Assembly (NCBI GenBank): GCA_021234535.1
Contig: CM037833.1
Coordinates: 4,284,397 to 4,348,396 of the forward strand
From: Stichopus chloronotus
Lineage: Eukaryota > Echinodermata > Holothuroidea > Aspidochirotida > Stichopodidae
Length of the DNA: 64,000 nt
Reading direction: 5' to 3'
The translations under genes and the position numbers were made by a program. Shown here one piece after another: positions 34,547 through 44,913 of the stretch (positions are counted from its first letter, which is position 1; every line of letters begins with the position of its first letter). The notes beneath the pieces are model-generated. The model searched no databases, had not been told where the DNA came from, and saw only the letters and a list, made by a program, of their open reading frames with translations.

Positions 34547-36012
34547 AGGTGTAAAAGTATCTTCATATGAATGTCTGATATGGGGCTCTCCTTGAAAGAA
34601 TGATTGTCTATATTTTTTTCCAATATTATGACACCTATCTATTGTACCTGATGGCATTGCACACCGTAAATAGATGATAAATTAAAAGTGCCAAAACACA
34701 GAAAAACTTGAATAAGGCAAAAAGGCTGAGAAATAGTATATGCTAAAGAATTGCATATGACCTGTTCTTGTCAAACTAGAATGAGAAGTACATGCAGATA
34801 TCATGTGCATCAGATAAGAGTATCGATTTTGGTAATCGTATCGAGGTTCTTAAAATTCAGTGACAAGAAAGACTTTCAAAAGTTACCTGTCAAATTATAA
34901 ATAAAAACTTTGTTATTCTGTAGGTAATCTCATGTATGGTGTGAATTTACTTGACTCAACATAATCACTTACTGTTTGATGTGCAATAGCCAAGTTGAAA
35001 AGAAAATGCTTGCACAGACGTTATACAATCTATGCTCTTCTGCTTATGACTCACTTCAAGTATGAGCGATATTTTGAGAGATCAAATATGGCTGAAGTTT
35101 GTAAGTGACACCTCTGATCTCCTAGTAGGAAAAGTCATGCGTCTCTTGTAGTTACATTCTTGATATATATCAGAACAAATTGCACTGGATTAAGTGTATC
35201 AGCTCATTTTTTTCTAGTGCTGGAGGTGGTTAATCAGGGTGAAGGATTGAAAGGGATGGCTTACTACATAGATGGGGATACGTACATAAGACGTTAAGTG
35301 GTCAAGGTGTCCCAACTCCCAAGGTCCATTTGCATTTTCTCAACAGTATGTTTGTCTCCGATTCCTTGCATCCGTTCTATTGTCTTCATTTCACTCTCAT
35401 GCATGCTGCTAGAAAATAAGCTAATCCAACCTAGTACATTTGTCTTACACTTATTGTGTCCTTGCTATTTCTTCTTCGTGATGCAAACTGCTACAAGCTA
35501 AGGTGTCAGTCCAACTTTTCAAATGAGATATCGTGTTTACAAGCAAAGCGTCACATACACACGCACATACGCGCACACACGACATCACCATGTTAAAGCA
35601 ACATTGCCACCTGCTGGTCTAATCATGATCGAGTCCGTGCTGTGAAAAGCTCATTGTGTAAAGAGAAGAAGTTTTCATACTTCCCGGTCTCGAACAATCA
35701 CAAGAATCTAAAAGGTCACCAGGTGCTGATTTTCACAGATCAAAGAGACCAAATCTGCCATGAAATACAAGCTGAACGGAAAATGCAACATCTTTGAAAT
35801 CTCCTACCATCAGCATCGTCTGGGTTTTCTTCCGATCTGAACAAAGACTCTTTGCCTACTTCAATTATCAATCAAAGCCATGATATGAAATCAATTGTTG
35901 ATGATAATAATATCAGTGATCACCTGGAAGTTTTGAACATCAAACCTACTAAAAACACAAATATGGAAACCGCCTAAACGTAGGGCTTACGTCTTTGCAT
36001 AGTCTATGACCG
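34547..36012. other. No gene seen
   Basis: An AATAAA near 34903 could serve the gene ending at 34546. ATGGCTGAAGTTT followed by GTAAGT near 35090-35106 could be a short first exon but has no partner. From about 35690 scattered frames lead into the LINE ORF1 piece. Confidence 0.35.
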
Positions 36013-36222
36013 TGTCAGCAATTCGGTCACTTTAATGCACAATGTCCGACATCATCCTGTCTTAAATGTGTTCTTTGCATTGGGAATTACGAAACGGAAA
36101 AGTGTGAACCACCTGACACAACGCGTTGCATTAATTACAAAATCGCTAATCACCCTAGCAGTGGTGTAGGACATGCATATATTGATAAGTTACATTTGCA
36201 AAATACCAAACCCACAAATTGA
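36013..36222 (+). pseudogene. LINE ORF1 (gag-like) zinc-knuckle fragment
   Basis: The frame reads CQQFGHFNAQCP, CLKCVLCIGNYETEKCEPPD and TTRCINYKIANHPSSG, ending in a stop. The run of CCHC knuckles with the phrase C-x2-G-N-hydrophobic-x-T-x-x-C and NHP-S-S is that of ORF1 proteins in jockey/CR1/I-type LINEs. One Cys of the third knuckle is Tyr (RCINYKI), so it is decayed. Upstream frames are broken. Confidence 0.6.
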
Positions 36223-36659
36223 TTATCCCATCAAACTGCGGCAAGCTTGGGACCTTCCGCCGTTAGGAAGGGAGAGTCCGATACAACGCTTTGGTTGCCG
36301 TCAATACCATAGTTTCTAATAATGCTGGTACTAGGGAATGGCAAGCTTTACACCCTACCCCAAATCCAAATGGTGTTACGAAATGAAGGCAATTTGAAGG
36401 CAATCACTTCGGCCACATTGAAGCCTTTAATGAGAGAGCTATGAAGCCTTGCATGAGAGAGCTATGAAGAGCAGGATTTGGCAGTCAGGTGACAGATGGT
36501 TTTGCCGTGGGTGTATATGTGTTTTAACTCGTGACCACAAACACAGGATCATGTTACAACAATTCCATAAATTGGCTCCTATACGACCACTTCATACGTA
36601 TACGGAGTAATAGCTACGAAATTGCTTTAAGTGCTCGAAAAACACCGGAAGGTCTTTGA

Positions 36660-38020
36660 GGCAGTGAGGCCGTTGGTATGTCGGCGTGAAAGGTTCACCT
36701 GAAGAGAACCTGTGAGCGTATCCTTGTGTTTAAGAGTTAGGTTACGGTGGGCGCGTCGGTCACAGCCTTGATGTAATTATTATTTTTGCTCGGGTGGGCG
36801 CTTGCTTTGTTTTTTTTTGGTACCGGTAAAGTAACTGATATGGCGGTTTATTCTTCCACAGTTGCTGTATGTGGATACAACTGCACAACACGTACAAGAT
36901 CTAGACTTCGAGTTGTGCTGTTTAAAGAGTTGAATTCAATACCATACTACTGGCATTATTTGCGCGCAGGAGCAAGGACAATGTGCTAATGTGACCTTGA
37001 GGCAGTAAGGTCTAATAGCTGTTTTAACGTGGAGAATGTTGAGGCGGACTTTCGTCGCCTCAAAGCTTATCCTTTTGTGCCCGTTGGTATGTCGACGTGG
37101 CGTTTCACCTCAAGGGAACCTGTGAGCGTATCCTTGTGTTTGAGAGTGAGGTTACGGAGGGTGCGTCGGTCAGATGTCTCGATGTTATTTGAATTTTTGC
37201 TGGGAGGGGGTTGTTTGTGGGCGGTTACCTTGTTTTATTTGGTACCATTATAAAGTCCGCAGGTAGTGACTGGCTGTTGACTGATATGGCGGCCTATCCT
37301 TCCAGAGTTGCTGTGTGGGGGTACAACTGCAAAACACGTACTACATAAGTAACACTTCGAATTGTGCTGTTCAGAGAGTTGAATTTAATACCATACTGCC
37401 AATGACAATGTGCCAATACGTGACCTTGAAGCAGTAAGCTCTAATAGTTGTTGGTGGCTGTTGGTATGTCGGCGGGGAAGTTTCTCCTCAAGGGAACCTG
37501 TGAGCGTATCCTTGTGTTAAGAGTAAGGTGAAAACGGGCGCGTCGGTCAGAACCTTGATTTAATCATAGTTTTTGCTCGGAGGGGGTGGTGCCCTTGTTT
37601 TATTTGGTACCTTTAGAGCCAATGTAGACCGCAGGTAGTGACTGGGTGTTGAGACATAGCGGTTTATTCTTCCAGAGTTGCTGTATGTGGATACAACTGC
37701 AAAACATGTACTACATCTAACACTTCGAGTTGTGCTGTGTAAAGAGTTGAATTCAATACCATACTACTGGCATTATTTACGCGCTCACAGGAGCAAGGAC
37801 AATGTGCTAATGTGACCTTGAGGCAGTAAGGTCTAATGGCTGTTTTAACGTGGAGGCGGACTTTCGTCACCTCAAAGCTTATTCTTTTGTGGCCGTTGGT
37901 ATGTCGGCGTGGTGAGGTTACGGTGGGTTCGTCGGTCAGATGTCTCGATGTTATTTGGCTTAGTGTTAACTGATATGGCGGTGTATCCTTCCAGAGTTAC
38001 AACTGCAAAAAACGGAGCAC
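36660..38020 (+). repeat. Tandem array of ~400-bp units
   Basis: Four units begin with GTTGGTATGTCG at 36672, 37083, 37460 and 37895 (steps 411, 377 and 435). Each contains AACCTGTGAGCGTATCCTTG, GCGTCGGTCA, a TTGGTACC stretch, and ATATGGCGGTTTATTCTTCC with GTTGCTGTATGTGGATACAA. The last unit is shortened. Units differ by substitutions and small gaps, so the array is old but not scrambled. Unit composition is GC-richer than the flanks. In each unit an ATG opens a short frame (MAVYSS-VAVCGYNC in unit 1), interrupted in others. Function unknown. Confidence 0.85.
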
Positions 38021-38435
38021 CGAAAATGTGTGGCCTAGTTAGAGTCAATGCACAGGAATGATGAGGCACAGACACTGTGCACATGTTACCTTCTTGCTGT
38101 TCCTAGCCCTATATCTTTTTGTAAGGGGTTTGTAATGAGTCCGGGAATCGGCAAAGAAGACGTTGCGTCCCTATATACACATGCATGTCTCAAAATTTGA
38201 AGACACTGATCAGTATTTTGTATTATCACAAACACATCACATTAACCTAGATGGTTGTGGCACGGCCACAACCACAGAAGCAATTCAATAAAATCTGTGA
38301 CCAAGGAATGTAGCCTTCAGTCCAGCAAGTTAAGTGCTCTTCAGATGAAAATGGTAATACACACATTAGTTGCAATGAGGTCAAACAAGAGAAGCTGGCA
38401 AATATTTTGTGGTTGAACACATTTTTTTTGGTCAG
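38021..38435. other. No gene seen
   Basis: Flank between the array and the next exon. No repeat recognised. Confidence 0.35.
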
Positions 38436-38777
38436 TACGGATCGTACAACAAGATTGTGACTTTTCAAAACCTCAAGATGACAGGACAGGAAACGGCACT
38501 TCCAGAGTGTACTTCCAAAGTCAGTGTTTTTAATCCACATGTACCCAGTCTTACAACACGATCATATAACTCCAATAATTATAACGCACCAAAAAGCCCA
38601 AAGGCATTGTTGTGTCACAATAAATCTTATAGAATAGAAATTGGTGACGATGAACAACGTGCTTGGATACTGCACAGTGGAATTCCATCTTTACATGGTG
38701 TTAATATTGACTGGTTTGAGCTACCCAAATCTATGCATTTAGAACCATTATTACATTTGCCACTATCCTCTACATAA
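38436..38777 (+). CDS. Terminal exon of an unrecognised gene
   Basis: A very good acceptor (ACATTTTTTTTGGTCAG, AG at 38434-38435) opens a 113-residue frame in phase 0: YGSYNKIVTFQNLKMTGQET, then HNKSYRIEIGDDEQRAWILH and GVNIDWFELPKSMHLEPLLH, to a TAA. Residue use looks like real protein, hydrophilic and rich in Ser, Asn, Lys. No domain recognised. Upstream exons would lie left, perhaps within or beyond the tandem array. It could instead be a transposon-derived frame. Confidence 0.4.
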   Translation, partial: YGSYNKIVTFQNLKMTGQETALPECTSKVSVFNPHVPSLTTRSYNSNNYNAPKSPKALLCHNKSYRIEIGDDEQRAWILHSGIPSLHGVNIDWFELPKSMHLEPLLHLPLSST

Positions 38778-39288
38778 CAAATATGGTATCGGGACAAGCC
38801 TCCCTCCCTTCAATACTTGACCCTTGTTTACCCCAGGTGCTTTTTGCCCAAAACAACAGCCTTTAGTATTCAAAATGTGTATGTACATACTGAGTATGTG
38901 ATCTGTTCAAGGTTTTCACAAGTTGACCCCCTGCAATTTGGTATGCATGATTACAAAGGTCACCATTATAATCCTAAGTAGAATATCATTTTAGTTATTC
39001 ATGGACATCTGAAAATTACCACCTGAACTAGTCTCATTAGACTATTCCATAAAGGAGCAAGGGTTATTGGAATTGTCTGTCTTATTAATACCTTGTATTA
39101 CATGCACCTTGTCAATGTCTATGTCTTTCACATTTATCTTTGACCTAATAATAAATGCAACTCAAAACACATAACCCAACAGCCAGTTGAAAAAGTGGAT
39201 ACCCAGTAACTTGTCAATATGCATTTTTGATATCTACATGGATGTGCCTAGAAACTAATTGCAACAATATAACAAGAACTGATATAAA
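38778..39288. other. No gene seen
   Basis: A possible AATAAA for the preceding exon lies near 39149. No other signal. Confidence 0.35.
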
Positions 39289-39486
39289 ATGTCAACTACA
39301 AAACGCTTTCATACTGTTAATTTCCAAAATGACCAGCCTGCCGAGGTGGTCCACTTGAGCCGTATGCCGCATCTTACGTCACACGGCGATCACACGAAAA
39401 TGGCAACCCACATAACTGACCTGCCATCCGGTGAATCAGTCTTTGTTATTATTGAAAAAGGACAAGAAACCTTTTTGAACCAAAGT
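39289..39486 (+). CDS. Candidate first exon of an unrecognised gene
   Basis: The frame starts ATG in an AAAATGTCA context and ends at a strong donor GTGAGT in phase 0. It reads KRFHTVNFQNDQPAEVVHLS and HITDLPSGESVFVIIEKGQE. The phrase FHTVNFQND...EVVHLSRM also resembles the C-terminal end of Gypsy-type integrases, so a retroelement origin cannot be excluded. No downstream exon in matching phase 0 was found; the exon at 40880 needs phase 1. Confidence 0.35.
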
Positions 39487-40084
39487 GTGAGTATAGGATT
39501 AAATCAATCTGAAACAATCCCTTAGTCGTTTCAGAGCAGTAAACAGCTTCTTGTTACAATTCAGGATAATTTTAAAGGAATGAGAAGTCTCGCAAAGTAG
39601 CTCAAACTGTGCATCGCATCGTATATACCGAGTGCAGACATAACGTAACGTAAAGCTAAATAGGCCTACCGTAAACCGAGGCCTAGGCCCCTAGGCTATG
39701 CCTATAGGCCTAGTTAGTTTACAGCATAGCGTTAGAATAAACGAGTCGCACCGATTAGATTGTTCCAAAGGGATACACTTAGGTTAGTGAACGTAGCCTA
39801 TAGCCTAGGATCGATAGACTACATTGTTCCCAGTTCTATTTGGGTAGGCCTGCAAGTGCGGGCTCGCCTAGTTGTATGATGGGTGGGGGAGGGGCTAGCT
39901 GTTACTTATCATATGAGGGGGCTAAATGCTACACCTTATTTGACAAGCATGACCAAAACTTCTACTTATGCCTAACTTAAGGTAGTTCCATGTGCCAAGC
40001 CTTCTCGCTGCACATTAAGAGTTAGAAACTGGATTTGAAAAGCAGCGTAGGCATATTTGAGAAATGTGAACTAGCAATGAGAAT
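39487..40084. other. AGGCCTA-rich spacer
   Basis: Between 39657 and 39850 the palindromic word TAGGCCTA and its variants recur many times. No coding signal. Confidence 0.4.
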
Positions 40085-40346
40085 GTGCCGGATCCAGAGC
40101 CCAATCTAGGGGGGAGGCAAAAGCATGCAAGCTTTGGTCGCACGCCAAGGAAATGGAGCGCACGACAGGGAGGGTGCGGGGATCCCCCTCCCATGGTTTG
40201 GAAAAATTTTGAAAATCACTTTATGAAAATACTAAATTTGAGCATACTTTATACTAAATTTTAGATCTTTTATTTACAGTCAACCATCAAATATGGGCTT
40301 GGTCTTTGGGGCTGTTGCCCCCTGTGTCCCTCCTTGGATCCGGCAC
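40085..40346. mobile_element. Inverted-repeat element ending GTGCCGGATCCA, copy 1
   Basis: It begins GTGCCGGATCCAG and ends with the exact inverse TGGATCCGGCAC. The interior has ATATGGGCTTGGTCTTTGGG and G- and C-rich runs. A second, right-truncated copy is at 41181-41400. It is a short non-coding interspersed element (MITE- or SINE-like). No target duplication seen. Confidence 0.65.
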
Positions 40347-40550
40347 TGGGCTACTTGGTAATAACACTTAATAGTAACTTGCAGTTGGGGAGTTTCAGCT
40401 TACAGGTAATAATGGCATTGATAAACTTTTTGTCAATGTTCATCATCACACAAATGGGCTGAAAACCCAGTTCTAGCAATGATTAGCTCAAGGTACATAA
40501 TTGTACGGTGGCCATAGGGTGACATGCGAGATGTTTAATTATCTTGCCAG

Positions 40551-40870
40551 GATAACTCAACATCGCGACAGTTTGTGGCATTTTTGTCGAGTTGAGGACT
40601 TAAACTTACACGACATCATGACAAAATTAAGCAAACTGTCGTGATGCCGAGATAGGTGAAACTCGACAAAGCGACAATTTGCAGAATTTTGTCGAGTTGA
40701 CGACTTACAGTAACTCGACATCATGACAAAATTAAGCAAACTGTCGTGTGTCGACGACGCGTGTCGACGACGACTGTCGTGAACTCGACAACGCGATAGC
40801 TTGAAGCATTTGTCGATTTTTCGAGTTGATAACACGACGTACTTTGCAACGTGGCGTGTGTCCTATTGAA
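40551..40870. repeat. GTCGAG/CTCGAC word array
   Basis: Two units of about 105 bases (both with CGACATCATGACAAAATTAA at 40611 and 40716) and a third partial. Each is built from TTTTGTCGAGTTGA and its inverse CTCGACAAAGCGAC. CpG is high for this genome. It also contains GTAAGT on the minus strand, by chance or not. It ends about ten bases before the exon at 40880. Confidence 0.65.
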
Positions 40871-40879
40871 TATTTCCAG

Positions 40880-40951
40880 TAAGGCAGGGTCATACGAATG
40901 CCGAATTCTATCGCCTTGATTATTACGAGGAAAATGCATGGTCTATGTTTG
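40880..40951 (+). CDS. Internal exon of an unrecognised gene
   Basis: Acceptor GAATATTTCCAG and donor GTAAGTTTGG bound a 72-base exon with one open frame: GHTNAEFYRLDYYEENAWSM. It enters and leaves in phase 1. The acidic-aromatic composition looks like true protein, but no domain is recognised. If the next acceptor (AG ending near 41122, TTTTAGTTTCAG) is used, the frame ends after nine residues. Confidence 0.42.
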
Positions 40952-41180
40952 GTAAGTTTGGTTCTCATTGTTCTGTATCATATATCATATTTTTTATGCA
41001 TTTTGTAAGTCTGGGACAGGAGTAATCAAGATTTTTTTCAAAACGTATCCACAAGGAGTAGTGTTTTGAGGAAACGAATCGTGCATTCAGAAGTTCAGTG
41101 TCTTTACCTTTTAGTTTCAGTTCCTCATGGGATAGTAGATACTTGAATAGTGTTTCTGAATATGTAGGTCTAGTCCAATA

Positions 41181-41400
41181 CAGTGCCGGATCCAGAACCC
41201 AATTCTGGGGGGGGGGAGCATGTAAGCTATTGTTGTATGCGAAGGGTGCGTAGTGCCCAACGGGGGCGGGTGTGGGAAAATTTTGAAAATCACATTAAAA
41301 TCACATGAAAATACTCAATTTGAGCACTAAATTTACGATTTTTTATTTACAACCAACCATAAAATATATGAAATATGGGCTTGGTCTTTGGGACCGATTT
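41181..41400. mobile_element. Inverted-repeat element ending GTGCCGGATCCA, copy 2
   Basis: It starts CAGTGCCGGATCCAGAACCC and shares GGGCTTGGTCTTTGGG and the A/T-rich middle with copy 1. The right end is missing. Confidence 0.6.
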
Positions 41401-41649
41401 TAATTTTTCCTTGCTCTGAAAATTCTAAGTTAGGTAGTTAGATGGAGTTTAACGGCCCAGTTTCCAACCAACTCTAGGGGGGGGGGATTTCCCCCTGTAC
41501 CCCCCTGCAATATGTATGTAGGATCGTTGATGCTAGACAGGTTCGTCCTGAAAAACGAGTTAATAAGCCTTTGCAAAGAAGAAGTCGCTGTAGTTGCTGA
41601 CGAAGACGAAGTGATGGCCACATAGCGTCTACATTTGGAATAGTCATCC

Positions 41650-42455
41650 GGTGTAGCAGATTGAAATCTCCGCCTGAGTAGAATCTCCGACCGGATAAAC
41701 CACTCGGTAGTAAACACAAGTAGAATCTCTCACTAGTGAAATATCCGACCGGATATTATTTCCTGTCTATTAGTTGCCCTAACGGCAGCCGTGTATTGTC
41801 GAAGGAAGTCAAATAAATGTTACGAAAAGGAATTTCTAAACTCCTACCGCGACGGTTAGTGATTGAATTGGAACGAATGGGATGTTCATCGGCGATGAGG
41901 GGAGTGAGGTCGCCATCACAGTTTATAGAGTTACTGTTAAAATGGAACGTAATCCGATTTAAATTGTTTCTTCAGTGGAAGAGACAATGATTAGATAAAT
42001 GCAATGGGGCTTAGCTTGTCATAACAGGCTTCAAAATTTAAATGGGCATACTCAGGCTCTTTACATAAAAGGCCTAATGAAGCCTTCAAAATCGCCAATG
42101 GCGTGTAGGCTATGACTGCGAGGTTGCTTCATTATGCCGATCGAGTTTTAATGCTAGAGGAGATACCTCCGTCACGAGGTCATTGCTTCTACTCATAAAA
42201 CATAATCGCGACTGAATAAATTTTGCTGTTATCAATACAATTGTGGCTAGGCCTACATGGAATTGTTGCTACAGGACATTGTTTAAACTATCAAAAACCA
42301 TGGAGTGGGGTAGGCCTAAATCTGATATATCAAGTATCATAGAATGTCTCTGCACGGATAGCCTACTCATGACGAGTGTGACAGATTCAAAACTCCTATG
42401 TGCAGATTATCCGGTCGGAGATTCTACTCAGGCGGAGATTTCACTCTGCTACACC
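41650..42455. mobile_element. Inverted-repeat element with 49-bp ends
   Basis: The left arm (41650-41698) begins GGTGTAGCAGATTGAAATCT and includes GAATCTCCGACCGGATAA. The right arm (42407-42455) is its inverse with only two or three changes. Next to the left arm the word recurs (GAAATATCCGACCGGATA), a subterminal repeat. The 700-bp interior is non-coding. No target duplication seen. Arms this similar suggest a fairly recent insertion. Confidence 0.72.
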
Positions 42456-43156
42456 TGTCTTTAGTGTGAACAAGACAACGGTAGTAAGCTTTTGCTCGCC
42501 TAGCATAACCTACAATGATAACTGTGTCTACCTTTATGGTTTTTGCTACTGGGACGTCAGAAGTATCGATGGTTGCAATAACGTAAAACTGTCAACCAAG
42601 TGTAAAGTTTAACACAGTGTCTTTTCAAGGAGCTTGGTGGAGGAGCTTGGATAAAGCATCCAGTCGAAATGTGGTGGGGCCGAAAATGCGTCTATCCTCT
42701 TAATTATAGGACGATGACCTCTCATCAGTTTCCTTTGTAAAATATGTCAAAACTGTGCAGTAAGTTTTCTTTACAATTGACTCAAATATTGCACTAAATT
42801 GCAGCTAGGACTTGAAACTTCAGATATTGAAATATTTTCCAAAGCTCCAAATCCCTCAATACAAAGGGAAAATAAAAACAATAAAATACATAAGATAATA
42901 TTTCCCCTTTTGGTCTTGAGATATATATGCACGATATTTCAGTAGCCCCTAAGTCGTTAGTGTTAAAAGACATATATACATATTTTCGTCAACATTGAGG
43001 TAATTGCATATAAATTTGGTGATAACTCGGACTTGCGCATAGAGATACGCAGTCCCAAATAAAAGAGTGTATGAAACGTTAAGGGGAAACGGTGCTTTCG
43101 CCTAAAGGTCGAGTTCTATCAAAGGATATTTAGCCTAAATCACAATGTACAGACAT

Positions 43157-43223
<67 letters not shown>

Positions 43224-43660
43224 GTAAATGAAAGAAATGTTCCTATTTATGCAAACGTTGGCCTAATATATGTGTGGGTGTTTGTGTGTGTTACAGAAGA
43301 AAACAAAACATCAGAAAACAGATAATTCATGCAAACCAAAAACACATACGATACAGAATACCACGGGGCAATCCAAAGCCCCTTCTAATTGCAAGTACTG
43401 ACTGATTGTCAACGGATCACTGAATCAAAGGTTATGTACGTCGGGGGTTGCAGGGGGAGGCTCATAAAAGGGACTGCTGTTTAGACTAGTTTTAAGTGTT
43501 TTGAATTGGAAGATGGATTGTTTGTGTGTGTGTGTGGATGTGCTCGGTTCGGCTATTTAAAGGTTACCACAGAAAATGCTTCTTGTGAGCCCCCCCCCCC
43601 TTGGCAGACAGAAAATGACAGTAAATATCACTGCAATTCTCCCTTTTAAATTCTCACTAG
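42456..43660. other. No gene seen; TA microsatellite inside
   Basis: No coding signal on either strand. The (TA)n run is listed separately. A TATTTAAAG box near 43553 and CCCCCCCCCC near 43590 lie upstream of the integrase-core gene and could be its promoter region. Confidence 0.35.
43157..43222. repeat. TA microsatellite
   Basis: About 33 TA units with one TACATA interruption. Confidence 0.95.
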
Positions 43661-44913
43661 ATGTTCCTGTTTCTGAGTGCACATATAACACTCGTCGTGG
43701 GCCCAGAACCTTACACAGCGGCTGAGTATCGAATAGACGGTACCGATCTTCGAGATGAATTAATATGTCACTACTTTGATGCTGGCTATCAAAAACCTGA
43801 AATAGTAGCACTTTTAGCCGTTTGCCACAACGTTTTCATTAGCATTCGCCATGTTAAAAGACGACTTCGTTTCTTTGGGGAAGGAAGACGAGGCGACGAA
43901 TCACCAGCACTGGATATCCTCGAAGCTTTCTTGTACGAGCTTCGTTCAAGTAGTGGAGGATGTCTGGGTTATAGATCAATGACAAGAAGACTTCGAAGAA
44001 CACATCACCTGAATGTTCAAAGAAGTACAGTGAGGCTAATGCAGCATGTGCTTGATCCTGTCGGTGTTGAAACCAGAAGGGCACGTCGTTTTAGACGACG
44101 TATTTACACAGCTCGTGGACCAAACTTCGTAATTCATGTTGATGGTTACGACAAACTGAAACCTTATGGCTTCGCTATCCATGCAGCTATCGACGGGTTT
44201 TCGAGGAAGGTTGTATGGCTATCAGTGGGACCAAGCAATAACAATGCAAGGATAATTGGGAATTTATTAATTTCATTTGTCGACTAAACGGCGTGCCTTT
44301 TATAGTGAGGGCCGACAGGGGAACAGAGATCTCTTTAGTTACTCCTCTTCAAGCGGCTCTTAGATCGTATCACGATGATGCATTTTCAAGGGAAAGAAGT
44401 TTCTTGTTCGGAAGGTCTACAAGTAACCAGCGCATTGAATGCTGGTGGTCGCAGCTGAGGAGAACGTGCACGGCGTTTTGGATCAACTTCTTCAAGGATA
44501 TGAGGGATGAAGGTATATTTGACAATAGTGATCCTGTACAAGTCGAAGCTATGCGGTTTTGCTTCTCTCATTTGCTACAAGAGGATCTGGACAAAGCAGT
44601 CAAAGAGTGGAACCAGCACAGAATTCGTCGTCAAAGAAACACGGATTGCCCTGCTGGTATTCCTGATATGATGTACTTTGTACCCGAGGTATATGATACT
44701 ATAGACTACAAAAGGCCGTTAGATTTTACAGTAGAGGAAATACGGGAGGTAAGGGAAGAATTCTGCTCTGAATACCCGGAATATGGTTGTGCTAGATGGT
44801 TTACACGTTCCCTTAAAGATATTTTGGGCGGGCTCGATGATTATCAAATGCCTACTGATATTCATGAGGTTCGTCGTTTATTCGTGGCTTTGAAGGATAT
44901 ATTGCTAGAATGA
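43661..44913 (+). pseudogene. Integrase-core (DDE) domain gene, frameshifted
   Basis: The first frame (43661-44287) has a helix-turn-helix-like head (DELICHYFDAGYQKPEIVAL), a stretch LGYRSMTRRLRRTHHLNVQR, then the DDE core: FVIHVDGYDKLKPYGFAIHA (first Asp) and DGFSRKVVWLSVGP. After a one-base frameshift near 44250-44285 it continues (44293-44913): FIVRADRGTE (second Asp), then STSNQRIECWWSQLRR (Glu about 40 residues later), WINFFKDMRDEGIF and PAGIPDMMYFVPEVYD. This layout is that of intronless integrase-core proteins common in fish, coral and other marine animal genomes, derived from a DNA transposon or retroelement integrase. The catalytic triad is present, and only one frameshift separates it from an intact ~415-residue frame, so it decayed recently or the shift is a sequence error. 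Confidence 0.72.

Noticed and set aside
39289..39525. Gypsy integrase tail as the main call
   Set aside because: The similarity is confined to one phrase, while the start codon and strong donor favour a first exon; kept as an alternative.
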